From: Nereocystis luetkeana
Taxonomy: Eukaryota > Sar > Phaeophyceae > Laminariales > Laminariaceae
Length of the DNA: 64,000 nt
Direction: 5' to 3'
Assembly (NCBI GenBank): GCA_031213475.1
Contig: JARUPZ010000023.1
Coordinates: 9,752,157 to 9,816,156, forward strand
A program made the translations under genes and the position numbers. Of the stretch, positions 9,672 through 24,600 are shown piece after piece (positions within the stretch are counted from its first letter, which is position 1; every line of letters starts with the position of its first letter). Under the pieces are notes generated by a model. It was given only the letters and a program-made list of their open reading frames with translations. It searched no databases and was not told the DNA's origin.

Positions 9672-12600
9672 GGAGGTAGCGGTGGCGGTGAGCGATAGAG
9701 GCGGGTGGTCGCGGTGAGGGAGTACAGCGCTTCAAGTACCACTTGTTGGGAGGAAGTGGTCGGTTGACCTAACCTGTCTCAAGAGACCGGCGCATACAGC
9801 TATTAATAACCCTAGCCCAGAGCCAAATCAGACCACAATCAACCATTGGTTGTTGGCGCAAAAGTCCCCGTTTGTAAGCGGTTGGCTTGAAACCAGCCTG
9901 TCTTAAAAAAGAGACCCAACACAACCAACAACCCCCAACGAACCCAGAGCCATTTTCGGACCGAATCCCCCCATTTTGTCGTTATCATAGCGCAAAATAA
10001 TCCCATTGCCTCGTGAACAGTGCTCAGTGTAAACATAGCATTTCCGGGGACCACAGTAAATAGGACCAAATATTGTTGGGAAAAATATTTACTGAGGGTA
10101 GGTTTTTTGTGCATTACCGTAGGTCCTATTTACTGCCGTCCCCCGGTAATAGTGTACCCACCCCAACCATTTTATCGGTCAAAGCGGTGACGACCTGCCG
10201 GTCACGGTAGCCGTGTCGGTACGATAGCGGTAGAGGCGGTGGCGGCGATAGCGATAGAGGCGGTGGTGGCGCTGGCGGCGGTAGAGGCGGTGGTGGTGTA
10301 GGCGCCATAGCGGTGGGCTAATAATAATAATAAAAAAAAAAATACGACGGAAAAAAACAGCGTATTCCACTCTGTCCCTATCTATAGGCACCGTTTTGTT
10401 CACTAAATGTTCAATGGAAACGGCCCCCTATATTTACAGAGTGGAATATACATATAAATACATGTGCCCACGCACGCAAATAATCCAATGACCCGTAGTC
10501 CTGTTGAAACTATTCCGGAACAAAATAGAAAAATAATCGGTCTACTACTATCATATGTATGCCGTCTTGTAGCCGGTCTCTTCGGGCCAAAGCAGCTGAG
10601 ATCAACGGCAGTCCTGTTGAATCTGTTCCCGAAAAGTCCCTCCACTCGCGAATACTGGTAGTATAAAGCTCTCGCGAATCAGGGCTGACGATCTTGCGAA
10701 AGGCCACCGAAACGCCCCCACGGCGACCGACCAGAGAAAACGAATTTATAGTTTTGCTTATATATACCAGTATACCTGGTATATAATACCACAGCGTCGG
10801 TTACACAAAAAAACAGCTCGGGCCTGGCGGACCAATGCAAGGGGATATGACACATACGGCAAAAAAAACGCCACAACAGAAGCGGAACGCCACGAGTTCT
10901 GCCCCGACACTACTCGGAGCGTGCCTGAGCGCTCTCACTATTAATAGCCATGCTTGATACCACTCTAAATCCCGAAACAGAACGAACGTTTTGACTAATT
11001 ATTACTACACAAATACTCCCATGTATTTTGAGACATAGTGGTAGACCATTAATCGACGGCTTGCAAAACCCTTACAGCTACGCTTTTTTCACGCGGTGTG
11101 CCTGGGGACCCAAAATAGGTGAGGGGAGCGGCCGGAGTGTTCGTACAGAAACGAGGCTTTTGCCCAGGGCGGGGGGCAGAGGCGGGCAGATTGCGGTTCG
11201 GGTATAGATCTAAATATTACACTGCTGTGAGTACGGAACAAGGGGAGAACGCGAGTGCTTTCCTTTCGTTGATCCGGTGTAATTTGTGGGTTCCCTGAGA
11301 CTGCTATATACTGCTGTACGTAGGGAACGAAATAAGAATGTGACTTCTTTCGCTATGCGTTCAGCGGGTGTTGGGAGGGGGGTGGGGGTGTACTTGATAG
11401 GAGATACATACTCGATATCATGCATGGCCGTAGCCGTATGACCATAGACCCTCGCATCCCTACAATGCCGGGACAGAGCATGTCGGGTTTTCACCCACCA
11501 GGCAGACATTGCTTGCACCGAGCGCGAAGCGCCGTGAGGTGCCTGGCGAGTCGCATGGAGGGTGAGCTGCATCCTACTAAGAACCGCTTTCAAGGCGGAC
11601 TTGCAAAAGGGAGTGTACTGGGGGGGGGGGGGGGGGGTTCTGGGTTCCTGAGACATTTGGTCCACGATACAACGCGAAACGCACACACATATACACACAG
11701 GAAATACAGGTCAAACACATGAACGCAACTACACGCATATCAAGCATACACCAACCTCAAACACCACCATCAATACTAATACCGACGCAAAAACCGCACA
11801 GGCACGTAAAACGCAGCTCAGTGTCGCGACGCCCCAAAACACGCATACATGCTCCTCCCTCCCTCCCTCCCTCCCTCCCTCGCAGTAAAAGAAGCCGCAA
11901 CAACTAAAAGGGGGACCCTTCTACCCTCTTGCCTGGAGAGAGGTGCTCATGGTCTTGCCGTACAGCCAGAATGACCAAGCCAGGAGGCAGGCGTTGTACA
12001 CGGTGTAAAACACCACCATCTGCCGAACCACGACACACCGACCGCACAACACCGCGAGCAAAACAGCACAAACACACAGGACAACCACAGCACAGATACA
12101 GCAGCAGCAACAGAAGAGCACGAATACGCCACGACATGGAAACAGAGCACAGCACCAAGCACCACAGAACAGCACAGCAGCACACGGCAAGGACGAGGGT
12201 CAGAGAGAGGAGGAGGAACAACAACAACGGCGTGTGAAAACGAAAAACGCCTGTTCAACGAGTACGGGCAGAAGGGGATGCTGGGGGATTCATTTAGTAC
12301 AGTTTGGCATAGTAACGCGAGCCCCGTTGCGAAAAGGAAGCGGGGGACACGATGGAGCCCCCCCCCCCCCCCCCCCCACCCCTCGCCTCCCCCACGGGTA
12401 GAATTTACGCTTTTAGAACCACAGTCCCGTTTTGGGGACAAGCCAGTCAAATTCCTAGTAGTTTGTCCCCAAAACGGGACTGCAGTCCTAAAAGGGTTAA
12501 CTGGCCAAGAAAAAGAGGAGGGAGAGAGGGGGGGGAGAGGAGGGGGGGGGGGGGGGCGTGAGCCGCCAGGGGGGGGGAAGACAGGAGAAAGAGAGGAGGG

Positions 12601-15600
12601 GGGGGAGGAGGGTAACGTCGAGGCGGAAGAAGAGGGTGGAAGGACAACTAGGAAAATACTAGAACAATGGGGGGGAGGGGGGGGGGGTGTACTCATGCAT
12701 GCAATGTACCAGGTATGATCGTAGTCGTATGACCTATGATGAGAACGGGTAGGGTGGGTAGAACATGCGGCATCACCCGTGGTCAAGGTGTTGCCGGGTA
12801 TGTACTCCCGCGGCCACACGTGCTGCGACAACTACTACTAGACAAACCACAGACCACCAGCCAACAGAGATTGCCACGGACTCCCTAAAACACCAACAGA
12901 CGAAAAACAAAAGCCAGGTTAATTCCTGGTGGAGCCTACGTAATCCATTCAGAAACCGTGGAGAGGGGGGGGGGGGGGGGGGGGGGTGTACTCGATATGA
13001 GATATGCACACGATCTCATGCATGGCCGTAGTCGTATGACGAGGCGGGGGGGGGGGGGGGGGGGGCGAGGGTCGAAAAACGCCATTCGAGTTTAAAAACC
13101 TCACATACCTACTGCAATACCCGATATAAACGATAAATGCACCACGTTGACCTCTCGCGCGCTCCCGCCGCCGTTACCGTAGCCCTCCCTCGCGCTGCCT
13201 GTTCAACAACACCAAGCCCGCCCTTCCCTTCCCCGCCCCCCACAACCAACCAACAAGCCACCCGGCCCACCAGGCGGAAAACAAAGAAGGGGGGGGGGGG
13301 GGGGCGACCCACCTGCATGATATGGCCCATCACAAAGGCCCCGACCGGCTTATTCTGACTCCGAAGGTGCTCAATAGGCAGACCCAGCCAAGGGTAAGAG
13401 AAGGCCAGCACGCGCTGCCAGGGGGGGGGGGGGTGATGCGAGAGGGTAGGCGGAGCGCGCGCGAGCGCGCGTGGGGAGGGGGTGCACTCAAGTCTCAAGT
13501 CATTTACCGCCGTAAGGGGCGACGGGGGGGGGAAGGGACAAGGGGGGACAGAGGGACGGTGAAAAAAAAACCAACTCGCTCCGAAATCAGAACAACAGAA
13601 AGACGATACTCTTATCACGTCAGACCAGCGCCGTGCCATTCACGTCGGGGGGGGGGGGGGGGGGGGGGTTGAACGCTCCGAGGGAGCCCAGGCCAAAAGC
13701 CACCCACAGAAAACGTCCCGCGGCAACGAAGCCAACGACTTGCCGGTTCGGAAAGTACGAAGCAGCAGCACAACCCATCGCGGCAACTACAACTACAGCA
13801 GATACCGGTACGCGTCTGGTCCAGAAAGTAAAAAAATAAAAAATAAAAATAAACGGACCACGACCTCAAGGCGATCAACCAATCATCATTGATATTTAAT
13901 AGTTGGCTCAGGAGTTTTGCACACGCTTCGTATGTTGTGGTCTGCAACCCCCACTACCAATGCATCGTAGCCGTCTCTGCTGCTGCCGTACTACACAACG
14001 TCGCTTTGTTATTCACGCGCCGTCAGAGAGGGGGAACAAAAAAAAAGCAGCACCGAATAGTCTGAAAAAAAAAAGAAAAAAAAAGGACGAGATAGGAGGG
14101 AAGGCGGCGGGAGGGAGGGGGGTGGGGAGAGGGGGGAGGGCGTACTCATTTGTTGCTTGCTTTCGTCTTTCGACCATTGACCACGCATCCCTTTCGAGAC
14201 AGAGCAACGTTCCTGCTCCTGAAAAACAGGGACACCTTCAACATTAGGGGGCGCTCATTACGTTTTTCCCCATGACCCACGAGTATCACATACCAGGTAA
14301 GAAACTTTCCTCTACCGTAATGCCCCCCCCCCCCCCCCGCCCGCCCCCTTTTCCTGTTTCGCCCGCCGCCTGCGGCCACCATCTATTCCTCACGATGGAG
14401 GACATTTTTGTCCGTTCTTCTTTTATCGTCGTCGCCCTCACGTTTATGTCGGGGCCGTACCACCCCGTTCTCTCCATCAGCATCGCCATGGGGAAAATGA
14501 CCACCACGCCGGAGCTCAGCAGCGTCCGCACGGTCATGGCGGTCACCGTCGACATGAGGACGAAGGCCGTGATCGATCGGAGCACCACCTGGGCCTTGAA
14601 CGCCAATGTGAAGAAAAATCGCTCGGCGCCTGATGACGGCTCCGGGTCCTTGGCCCACATCCACTCCCCTCCGGTCTTCCGACATAAAAAGGCGGAGAGG
14701 GGAGGAGGGGGGGGTAGGAGGATTATGATACGTGCGTCAGCGATTATTGCATCATAGTTCATATCATATATCCACTATTAATAGTTTCTGAATCGTACTA
14801 TCAATTCAAAGCGCGAGTCTACGAGGGAATAAAGAGCTGACGTATTTTCGCGATTAAAAAAAAGCAACGCACGAGCTGTAGATGGGGGGGGGGGGGGGGG
14901 GCTCTGCTGTGGCCCCGGATCTGCGTTTACGCTTATTAATAGGAGCGAGAGAGAATAAGAAGGGCGAAGGACAATAAATGGGATAGAAACACAAGAAAAA
15001 AAAAAAATGCCGAACTTACAGTAGGCATTTGCTGCAGCGGCGGAAGACAAGAAAAAAAAAAAAAAATGTAATACGACAAGACACCGACAACAGCAACAAA
15101 CATGAACACCGCCAGAACCAACAAACGATTATACAAAAATCGAAAGCATATACAGGCCACACAAAAAAACAGCAGCGTTCCCCCCCCCCCCTCCCGCCCA
15201 CCGGGATCTCCCCCCCCCCCCCCCCGCTCCCTCCCACTCTCCCGCCCACCTTGGTGTTCTTCAAGAGCCCCTTGGACTTCATGGCGAACATAAACATATT
15301 CACCATGATCACGTCGTACCCGACAACCGTGGCCGCGAGCGCGCGCGACACCAGGCCAGCCTCCTTCAAGCATTCGCTCGGCTCAATGGTAAAGTTGACC
15401 TGTATATCCCACAGGCATACGAACAGTGAAAAAAAACAAAACAAAACAAAACAAACAAACAAACAAACAAACAAAAAAAACAGAAAAAAAACGGGACGAC
15501 AGAAGACAATCAGAAAAAACGCAATCACAAAAACATGAGCGGGGAAACACGACGACGAAGAAGAAGAAGGAGAAGAAGAAAAAACAGCGCGCGGGGGGGG

Positions 15601-18600
15601 GGGGGGAGAAAGAGATATGGGGGGGGGGGGGGGGGGGGTCTGTACACCGCTCTTCATAACGCCACCATACGCATGGGTGCGAAGCCGTGCATCTCGTACA
15701 ACCTCCACCACGCCAACACCGCGCGGGCTTCCTGCAGAGGGAGGGGTGTTCATATAGAAAGCCCGCCGTATACAGGGGAGGGGTGTGGGGTTTCGGCCGC
15801 AAAAAGGTCATAACCACCGCGGTTCGGCGGCGCGGGAAGAACCGAACTCCGCGCCGCCCCCACAGGCACGCGTCGCCGTCTTCAGCCGGGCGCAAAATTC
15901 AACTCTCATGAGGAAACTTTCGAAACAAGAAAACGAAAAACAAAAAACGAAACAATCGTAAGGGCTGCTGGAGGCGCCTGAACGTGTTCCCGCCTCTCCC
16001 CCCAACGATGGCCACTACACCATTAGCAGTGCAGTGTGTAGATTTGGCGAGCATGGGCTCGATCTACTCGAGAGAACAGCTTCAGCAGAATCATGGCCGG
16101 GCGCTCTCCATTTTTCGAAGAAGGTCGACAGCTCGACCGGGCAATCCCGAAAACCCTGCCACTCCGGGCAAAAGGTCTCTTCCTCTACTGTAACTATATC
16201 GTACCAGGTGTGCTGTATACACAAAACAGTACGTGCACTCGGTGTGCGGCGCTGTGCGCACCCTACCAACGACGTACTGCCGGCAAACCCAAACACGCAC
16301 CCGTTACCCCTACTCGTATCAACAACCCAAAACCGAACCCTAACGTACAACTAACCACCGAATCACTCGAAGACTCTAACCCAACCCCCCCTCCCCCCCC
16401 CCCCCCCCCCTTTCTCCCCGCCCCGACCCTCTTACAACGGTATCTTGAAGCCAATGACCGATCACCACTGTATACAAAAAAACACGTGAAAAAACGAACC
16501 CTAAATCTATAACTTAACCAGTGGTCGCTAACTACTATTACGGGGGGTCATAGTTAACAGGACCTATGATATACATAAAACCTACCAGGGGTATATATTA
16601 AACCATTTTTACGAACAATATTCGGTCCTGTTAACTATGGTCCCCCGTAATATCACGGGGGGCCATAGTAAATAGGACCTATAGGACAAACAAAAATCTA
16701 TATATTTACCTATTTTTACTCTTAATAACAATATTTGGTTCTATTTACTATGGTCCCCCGTAATACTACTGTCAGACCCTATAATACCAGCCTATCAACC
16801 GCACTCATGACCTAACCGTCACCCTACACTCGGCATGACCCAAACCAAAACCAAACCAAAGTCAGGGACCGAATACTGGCAGGCCCGATTGTAACCCAAC
16901 AAAAAAAACACTACAAATAGTGAGGTACCCATTTCAAGACCTCCGCGTGACAAGCCAATAAGCGTGGTCTTATCGCTGATGTGACCTTATATCCTCTACT
17001 GACCACACTACTAATACTGTAATTTTGATGAAATAAAAAAAAACAACAACTAGAAAAAAAAAACTGCGACAAAAACAACGTCAGCCGTGAGCTAAAACCG
17101 ATCGGTCGATAGTCAACTTTGCAATCTGCGCGAACCGTTCGCGCGTTTTCCATTTCCGCCCCCCGCGGTTGACAACCCGCCGGTGACTCTCTCCCCTGGA
17201 AGTAATTTCGAACAGTTTTTTTTTTTATTTTTTTTTTCCCGTGACAGGACGATTTGCCTGATTTTTCATCATCTCCCGAAAATTCTCAAGACAGATGATC
17301 CTAAAAGTTGGTGACCCCGCTGTAACCCCAACCTCAATTCCTGTAGCCCTAGTCCTGATAATCCAACCCCAACACTACAGTAGACCCGCCACAGGGTATG
17401 GGCGGCGGGGAGGCCGGCAAGCGGAGGCAGCCGCGGAGACGGGAGCTCTCACCCATTGGAAGGCGTGACTCTGTTGAAGCTTGTCCGGCAAGAGGAGCAC
17501 GATCGGCTCGAACGCGAACGTGTAGTCCGCCGAAAAACTGTCATGTTTTACACACAAGAAAGAAAAAAAGAAAAAGAAAAGAGAACGAAAAGAGAAGCGG
17601 CAGGGAGGGGGCACGCATGAAACAAGTAAGGCGCCACGCGGACACAAAAACAAAGCAAAACCCAAGATAAGCCAACATGAGGCAGAATAAACCAACAAAA
17701 CCTTGAGAGTACATGGCAGGTACGTAAAAGAAGCCAGCAATAAGACAAATATCATCCCCTCTAGACCCGCAGTCCCGTTTTAGGGACAAACTACTTGAAG
17801 GGGTTGAGCACGAAAAAAAGCCAACAACGATATTAGTGCTGGCAATAACAGTACTATTACGGGGGACCATAGTAAATAGGACCAAATATTGTGGGTGAAA
17901 AAAGAGAAATATATAGTTTTTAGCGTGTATCGTACTTCCTATTTACTATGGTCCCCCGTAATAATAATATTTCGAAACATATTGAACCCCTTTGGGGCTT
18001 CCGAGGAAAAATATGACGATAATAAATGGCGTGAATATCCCAGTAGAATTATGAGGGCGGACCACAGCAGTAATCAGGACCCGTGATATACACAAAAACC
18101 TACATACTACAGTATTTATACTATTCAAATTCGGTCCTGAATACTCCGCTCCCCCGCACTGGTAGTACAGCGTCAGTCACACGAACCAGCGCAAGCAATA
18201 CACAATAAACACACGTATAGACATTGCCGAGGTGTAGATGAGGTAGGGGGACGTACCCGAAGCACGATGCCAGGAGATCTCACCCGCACGCAACACGATA
18301 CACATCGTACCTGGTACCGCAGAGTGGACGTATACTACTGCTGCACGATTCCACCACCAATACTACCCTATACAGTGCGGGGGAACATATCAACAGCAAC
18401 CAGAACAAAAAATGGTGTGTAAAACAGAGGGGGATACGTGGTTTTTGGGCCTATCGTGGGTGCTGATTCTTACTACACATGCCCACCCCGTAAATAGACG
18501 CTCTACCCTTTTAGGACTGCAGTCCCGTTTCGTGTACAAACTACTGATGATTTGATTGCGTTGTCACTCTAAACGGGACTGCAGTCCTAACAGGGGCTTA

Positions 18601-21600
18601 TTATTAAAAGGCTGCGACTATAGTTGTTTTGGCCGATATAATATATATATATAATATATATATACATTGTACCAGGTACATACTATATACCATGGTATAT
18701 AATATATACCAGGTATATATAATACCAGTGGAACATATAAGCCGTTGAATTAAGTACTCTGGGGTAAGTCAATATAACGTGAAATTTCAATTAAAGGAAA
18801 GGGGAAAGCTTCAACGACGAAAAGGTCCCCCATCGAAACCAGCACACATTATCGTCCTGTTGATCTCGGCACACCTTGTGGTCTGCATGAACAGCAGTAC
18901 CCAGGGGAGGGGAGTAACTCGCCTGATTGCATCGTTTTCGTAGACATCACATCATACATACGAGGACTAAACGTGCTGTGGAACATGGATGGCCTTTTGC
19001 CGCGTTTCCTTTCGCAGTGTGATCAATGGTACGATGTACGACATGAGTTATGATACGATCTATGATATGACCCATGACATGATCTACGTATGATACCAGG
19101 TATCATCTATGATATGGTCTATGCTACCCGGCACCTGGTTTGATCAATGATACGTATGATCTATGAAAATACTGTAACATGATCTATGATAAGATCTACT
19201 GGTGTGATATTATCTATAATCGGTAAGACGTATGATGTGATCTATGCCATGACCTAAGATATGATATAATTCTACATAATAAAACACGGACCAAGCAAAA
19301 TGTACCCGCGAAACGCATTCAGTGGGTTTCCGTACTATAACATGGCGTGTTTCTTGGGCGTACGAAAGATGAAAACAAAAACTACTGGCGAATCTACTGG
19401 CCAGGTCAATCAGCAGACTACTTTACTGCCAGTAGATTGCTACTGCCAGTACATACTGTGCCAGTGCCCAGCCCTAGTATTAATAGTAGATAAGCTAGAA
19501 CCTAACCTGCCGTAATGATAGGTTGTGCGTGACCTGAACAGCACAGCTCCAACCCAGGAAACATGTCCTATGTACTGCACATCATGCAGGTCCCATCCAA
19601 CCCTGAAACGTGAGCTGATATGTCATACAGACCAGGAAAATATCTCCCCCTCGGACAAAATTGAAATTGCGGAAGTCGGAATCGATTATCTACACGATAT
19701 GTGCACTTAGGCCCCTCTTTCGCAAATCTAAAAAAGGAGGTATAACCCTTTTAAAGCTTTTAGGACCGCAGTCCCGTTTTGGGGACAAACTACTTGAAAT
19801 TTGAGTGGTTTGTCCCCAAAATGGGACTGCAGTCCTAAAAGGGTTGACCCTTTTGGGGCAAAAACTGCAGTCCCGTTCTGAGGCCAAACCGGTTAAATTA
19901 TGAGCAGTTTGTCCCCAAAACGGAACTGCCGCCCTAAAGAAGGGGGGGCGTAGTTTCAAAAAACTATTACGGGGGGCCATAGTTAACAGGACCAAATATT
20001 GTTAGTAAAAATGGTTAAACATATAGGTTTTTATGTACACCATAGGTCCTGTTAACTAGGGTCCCCCGTAATATTTACGCCGCGGTTGCCACGTAAAAAG
20101 GAGCACGCGACATTCCAGAACAAAACAAATGAATAAATATAATGCTTGCCAGGTAGGTACTATTACGGGGGACCACAGTAAATAGGACCCAATATTGTTA
20201 GTAAAAATAGGGAAATATATAGTTTTTTTGTTTGTACCGTAGGTCCTACTGGTATTTAATATGGCCCCCCGTAATATTATACTAATAGCGACACGTAGAC
20301 GTACACCACTACGGGGGACCATAGTAAATATGCCTACGGTATACACAAAAACCTGAACATTTCCCTTTTTTTACCAACAATATTTGATCCTATTTACTAT
20401 GTCCCCCCGCAATAGACCGTATACCTGGCAGTGCGCAACATGGCACTTCCAGACAGCAGCAGCCTAGTAGTATGACGATGCGATTTGTGGTTGCCAAATA
20501 GCAAGCAAGCACTACATTCCCAAAACCACCTACTCTGGAGCCCCGGCCCACAAGAAGCAGTCCTTCGCTCCTGGTTTCGGATGCCTTCGATCTCCTCGCG
20601 GGTATTCACAACCCTCGTCCTAGCTCGCTCATGGTGCCGCCGTTATAACCCTTTCAAGACCGCAGTTCCGTTTTGGGGACAAACTACTTGGAATTTGAGT
20701 GGTTTGTCCCCAAAACGGGACTGCAGCCCTGAGAGGGTTAGTAGGGTTAAGCACACATCGGACAGGTCACAGATAGATCTACAGATAGATCATCTACAGA
20801 TAGATCACCTACATCTTGACCTGCGTTTAGAGAAGCTGTGCAGGATGTACAAGTTCGTACAGACCCAACGTCGGAAACATGTCCTAGATCACGCAGATTT
20901 TGCAGCTCCTCCCACCCGGCAACATGACGAGCAACAGATCACACAGATCAGGGATTTATCTATCCGCCCTCAAGTATCTAGATCATGGAGTAGTAATCGA
21001 TCATCTGCCCGAGGAGTAAGGGCCCTTGTGCTTGAATACCGCGAAAATGGTCCCACACAAATTCTTAAGTATTTTCCCCTATACAGAAAACACGTATAAA
21101 AGGCTCGAAAGTGCCACGCGCCTACAACCATAACCCCAACAGCGATACCCATCACCCCTCTCGATCGAGGCAAGAGCGCGCGTCGGCAGAGGCAGCTCGC
21201 AAAACAAAAAGCAAACAAACACCAGCCGAATGAAAGCATCCCAGATTCATGGTTTCGGCCGAGAAAGAAATGCCACGCGCTCTTCCCAGCACTGACTTCC
21301 GCCACCTTTCCTTGAAAAAAAAAAACTCTTTACCAAACATGAAAACCAATTTCAGTCAGTGAGTTCACTCACGTAGTTCCGTTAGCAGCCATCTCCGAAC
21401 TGGTGCCCCCCACACCTGCCGCTGCAGCACCAGCGCCTCCTCCATCTGCTTTCCCTACTTCCTCTCCCCCCCCCCTCTCCTCGCTACCCTCGCTGTTCTC
21501 GTCGCCCTCGCCCCCCCCGTCCCCATCGGCCAACTTCCTCCCGTCTCCCGCGTCTCCCGAGCCGCGCAAGCCCCAAAAACGCCTCCCCGAGCTTCCATGC

Positions 21601-24600
21601 CCACCACCAATGGAAACCCCGACCATCACATCGTACGGCATCCAAGCGCCGGACGGCATCCTAATCCGAGTGGGGTGGTTGTCGCCGTCGTCCTCTTCTT
21701 GACTGTCCCCTTCCCCCTCCCCAGCGGCGTCCCCATTAACCGCCCCCTCTCCCCGTCCCGGGTCGATGATGGCGCCATCGTCGGAGATCTCAACCGTCCC
21801 CTTGGTGTTGTTGGCCACTATCGAGCCGATGGTTCGCCCGTCGGCGCGAACCTTCCCTCCAGAAGAGGAACTTGCGGGTATGAGCACGCCTTCCGCCCGT
21901 GCGGCTTCTTCGAGCAATACCCCCAGGCAACCTGTACGCAGTCAGTCGTGTCGTGCACGGGTGTATGTACGTACGCGCGTGAGAAAAAACACGCATAATA
22001 CGTACGCCAAACGAACGAAAAAATAAGGAAAAAAAGTGAGGAAAGTACGAGCGAACAACAGAATAGCAAAATGAGCAATAGCGCGCACGAGCCGGCGCGG
22101 AAAACAAGCAGGAGGACCATACGGCGGGCGAACGATGAGCGCCCACTCCGCCGGGTGATGTTCGGGATGGTGGCGGGTTGTGACACTCCGGGACCACGCC
22201 GACCAGATGGCCCATTGCCCATCTACAGCAGAAAAACCTCAAGCTGTCTCGAGCCACGGGGACGCACCGGAAAAACTGCCCTGTGTTGCTCGGAGTAGAG
22301 ACGGTGTTTTGTGGCCCACGGGGGTTGACCCTTTTAGGACTGCAGCTCCATTTTAGGGACAAACTACTTGCAACTAGACTGGATTGTCCCCGACATGGGA
22401 CTGCGGTTCTAAAAGGGGTAAAAAAGGGTGGCAAGTAGTACTGAGGGCCGTCGAAGCGGCGGATTGTTTCACAGCGAGGTGGCGTACGGAAATGATGGAG
22501 AGGAGCTGGCTACGTCACGGAGCAGCGAAGACGGGCGGCAAGGGGAAGGGGGGGCAGCCGTACTGATACCACTGTCGCCGCAAGCAAAAATGAATTGTGG
22601 CAAGGTAAGGTTGCAGTTCGACTCGTAATATGCTCTTGCTGCCCCCGAGTGCTTGTGTTTTGCTTGGTTGTCTCCGCTCTTTTGCTTCGTCTTTGTTCTG
22701 TGTTTTTTGGCCGCGGGGGGAAAAGGGGGGGGCAAGAAACAAAATTCGTAGAATACGATGTACGTGCGATCCCCTGTGCTACATTGCCAACACAGAAAAG
22801 TGAACAAGCACACTCAAAAACGCCAAACTTTGTAGAAAGCGGGGTGTGACCAATACCAACCCCTCACAAGGCCGTTTGAGGCATTCTTCACAGGCACCCA
22901 GCTCCCCGCGGAAGGAAGACTCCAAATAACACGCCACGCGAAGAGGAACTCGCTCAAGCCATGACTCGGCTCTACTACTGTTGGCCGGTGTTTCGTCTTT
23001 CTAGAGTGGATAAAATCGGTTCACCGCGGCTGGGACAGCTAGCAAGGCATCTGCGGTCGAGGCGAATGCGCTACCTGATTAGGCACTCCTCACGGCGAAA
23101 CTCGCCCTCGAAGGAGAGCACGAAATCGCCGAGGATTCCTCCAGTGTACTCCTAAACAGGCAGACACATCACTTCTGCTGCGCGCGGAAGTATTGGACCG
23201 AAGCTACAGCCGCCGGGTCGGCCTCAGGACACCTCCGAAACAGCGAAACATGTACAAAAACCGATTTCCTGCTCCCTCGCTTGCGTCGATAGTCGAAATC
23301 CGCCCAAAAACATTTGTTCATCTACCCCAAGCCCACGCAGACACGTAGACCCTTGAAAAATAAGCGGGAAAGTAGCGGAGCATAATCTACGCTGTTGCTG
23401 CAAAAAAATAAAAAAATAGAAACGTTGAAAAAAAACGGAGGAAACTGGTACGAGTATATACGTCTCTGCAACAGTAAAACGAATAGCACCTGGTACTTGG
23501 CCAAACGCAGCACAAGAAACCGCAAACTCGATCGCCTGGTATATACTCGAGTCATGTTTGTTTTTTTTCTGATCGGGCTCGGTTAGCACATCCCCGGCCT
23601 CTCAGGGCTCCTAATTGAACAACGCCTCCTTTTACTCCTTGCCGACGAGAGCCTTTTTTCCCCCGTTTTTGGTTTTGGGTGCGCGTGAGTATACCCAGAG
23701 TACGGTAACGCGGGCGAGCGCGGTGCCGGCGCCATCGCCGGTGTCGGCGGGCGCTAGCGTATAGAGGGTGGGGGTCGGAACGAGCGCGGAGGTCGTTTTC
23801 GTGGCTACATAGGCGTCGATTTTTTTTTGCGGCGGTGCTGTGCTTTGTCTTTCGGATATATCAAACGATGCACACTTCAAACACACATCATGATCTATTT
23901 ACAGTAGATGATCTAGTTCCTCAACCTGCCGTTGCGAGAGGTTGTGCAACATCTGCATAAATAGTACAGGGTCCAATCCCGGACACATGTGCTACTTACT
24001 TTGTAGATCATGCACATTATACGTACGGCCCCCACCCAGCAAAATCGGGATTAGATCATACGATATCGGGAATAGTTTATCCATGTATCTGCCTTGGAAC
24101 ATCTAGATCATCAACTGTGGGCATCGATGATCTGCCCGAGATGTACATACACGTACGTACCACTATTACGGGGGGGACCATAGTAAATAGGACCAAATAT
24201 TGTAAGTAAAAATAGCGAAACATATAGGTTTTCGTGTATACCATTGGTCCTATTTAATACAGCCCCCCGTAATACATGCTTCGTGCGTACAGCGTCCGGG
24301 TTTTATTTTCCGGTAGCGTGGAGCTCTACTAATAGGCGTATTGCGAGTCGCCCGTTTGGCACCTACCTGGTACCTGGTTTTTTTTTTTGGACCGTCTGTC
24401 CCGTTCCATTCTTCCTCGAGAGCGAGCGTAGCGGGCGGAACCGCTTAAACACGCCTGGCTGGTATCCCACATTATCCAAGCTTCAAGCGACTAAGTCGTG
24501 CTCGAAGGGAGGCACGAAAACTGGGGAGCACTTTCTCGTAACCCGAAGATTGCACAAAATTACAATCATTTCGTGGCCCGTAATTTTGAGCTTCAGATTT

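Noticed and set aside
15650..15740. Minus-strand segment EARAVLAWWRLYEMHGFAPMRM behind a good CTCTGCAG acceptor, between membralin exons 3 and 4
   Set aside because: Exons 3 and 4 already join in phase and align to the family without a gap, and this segment meets a stop after 25 codons. It is probably intronic.
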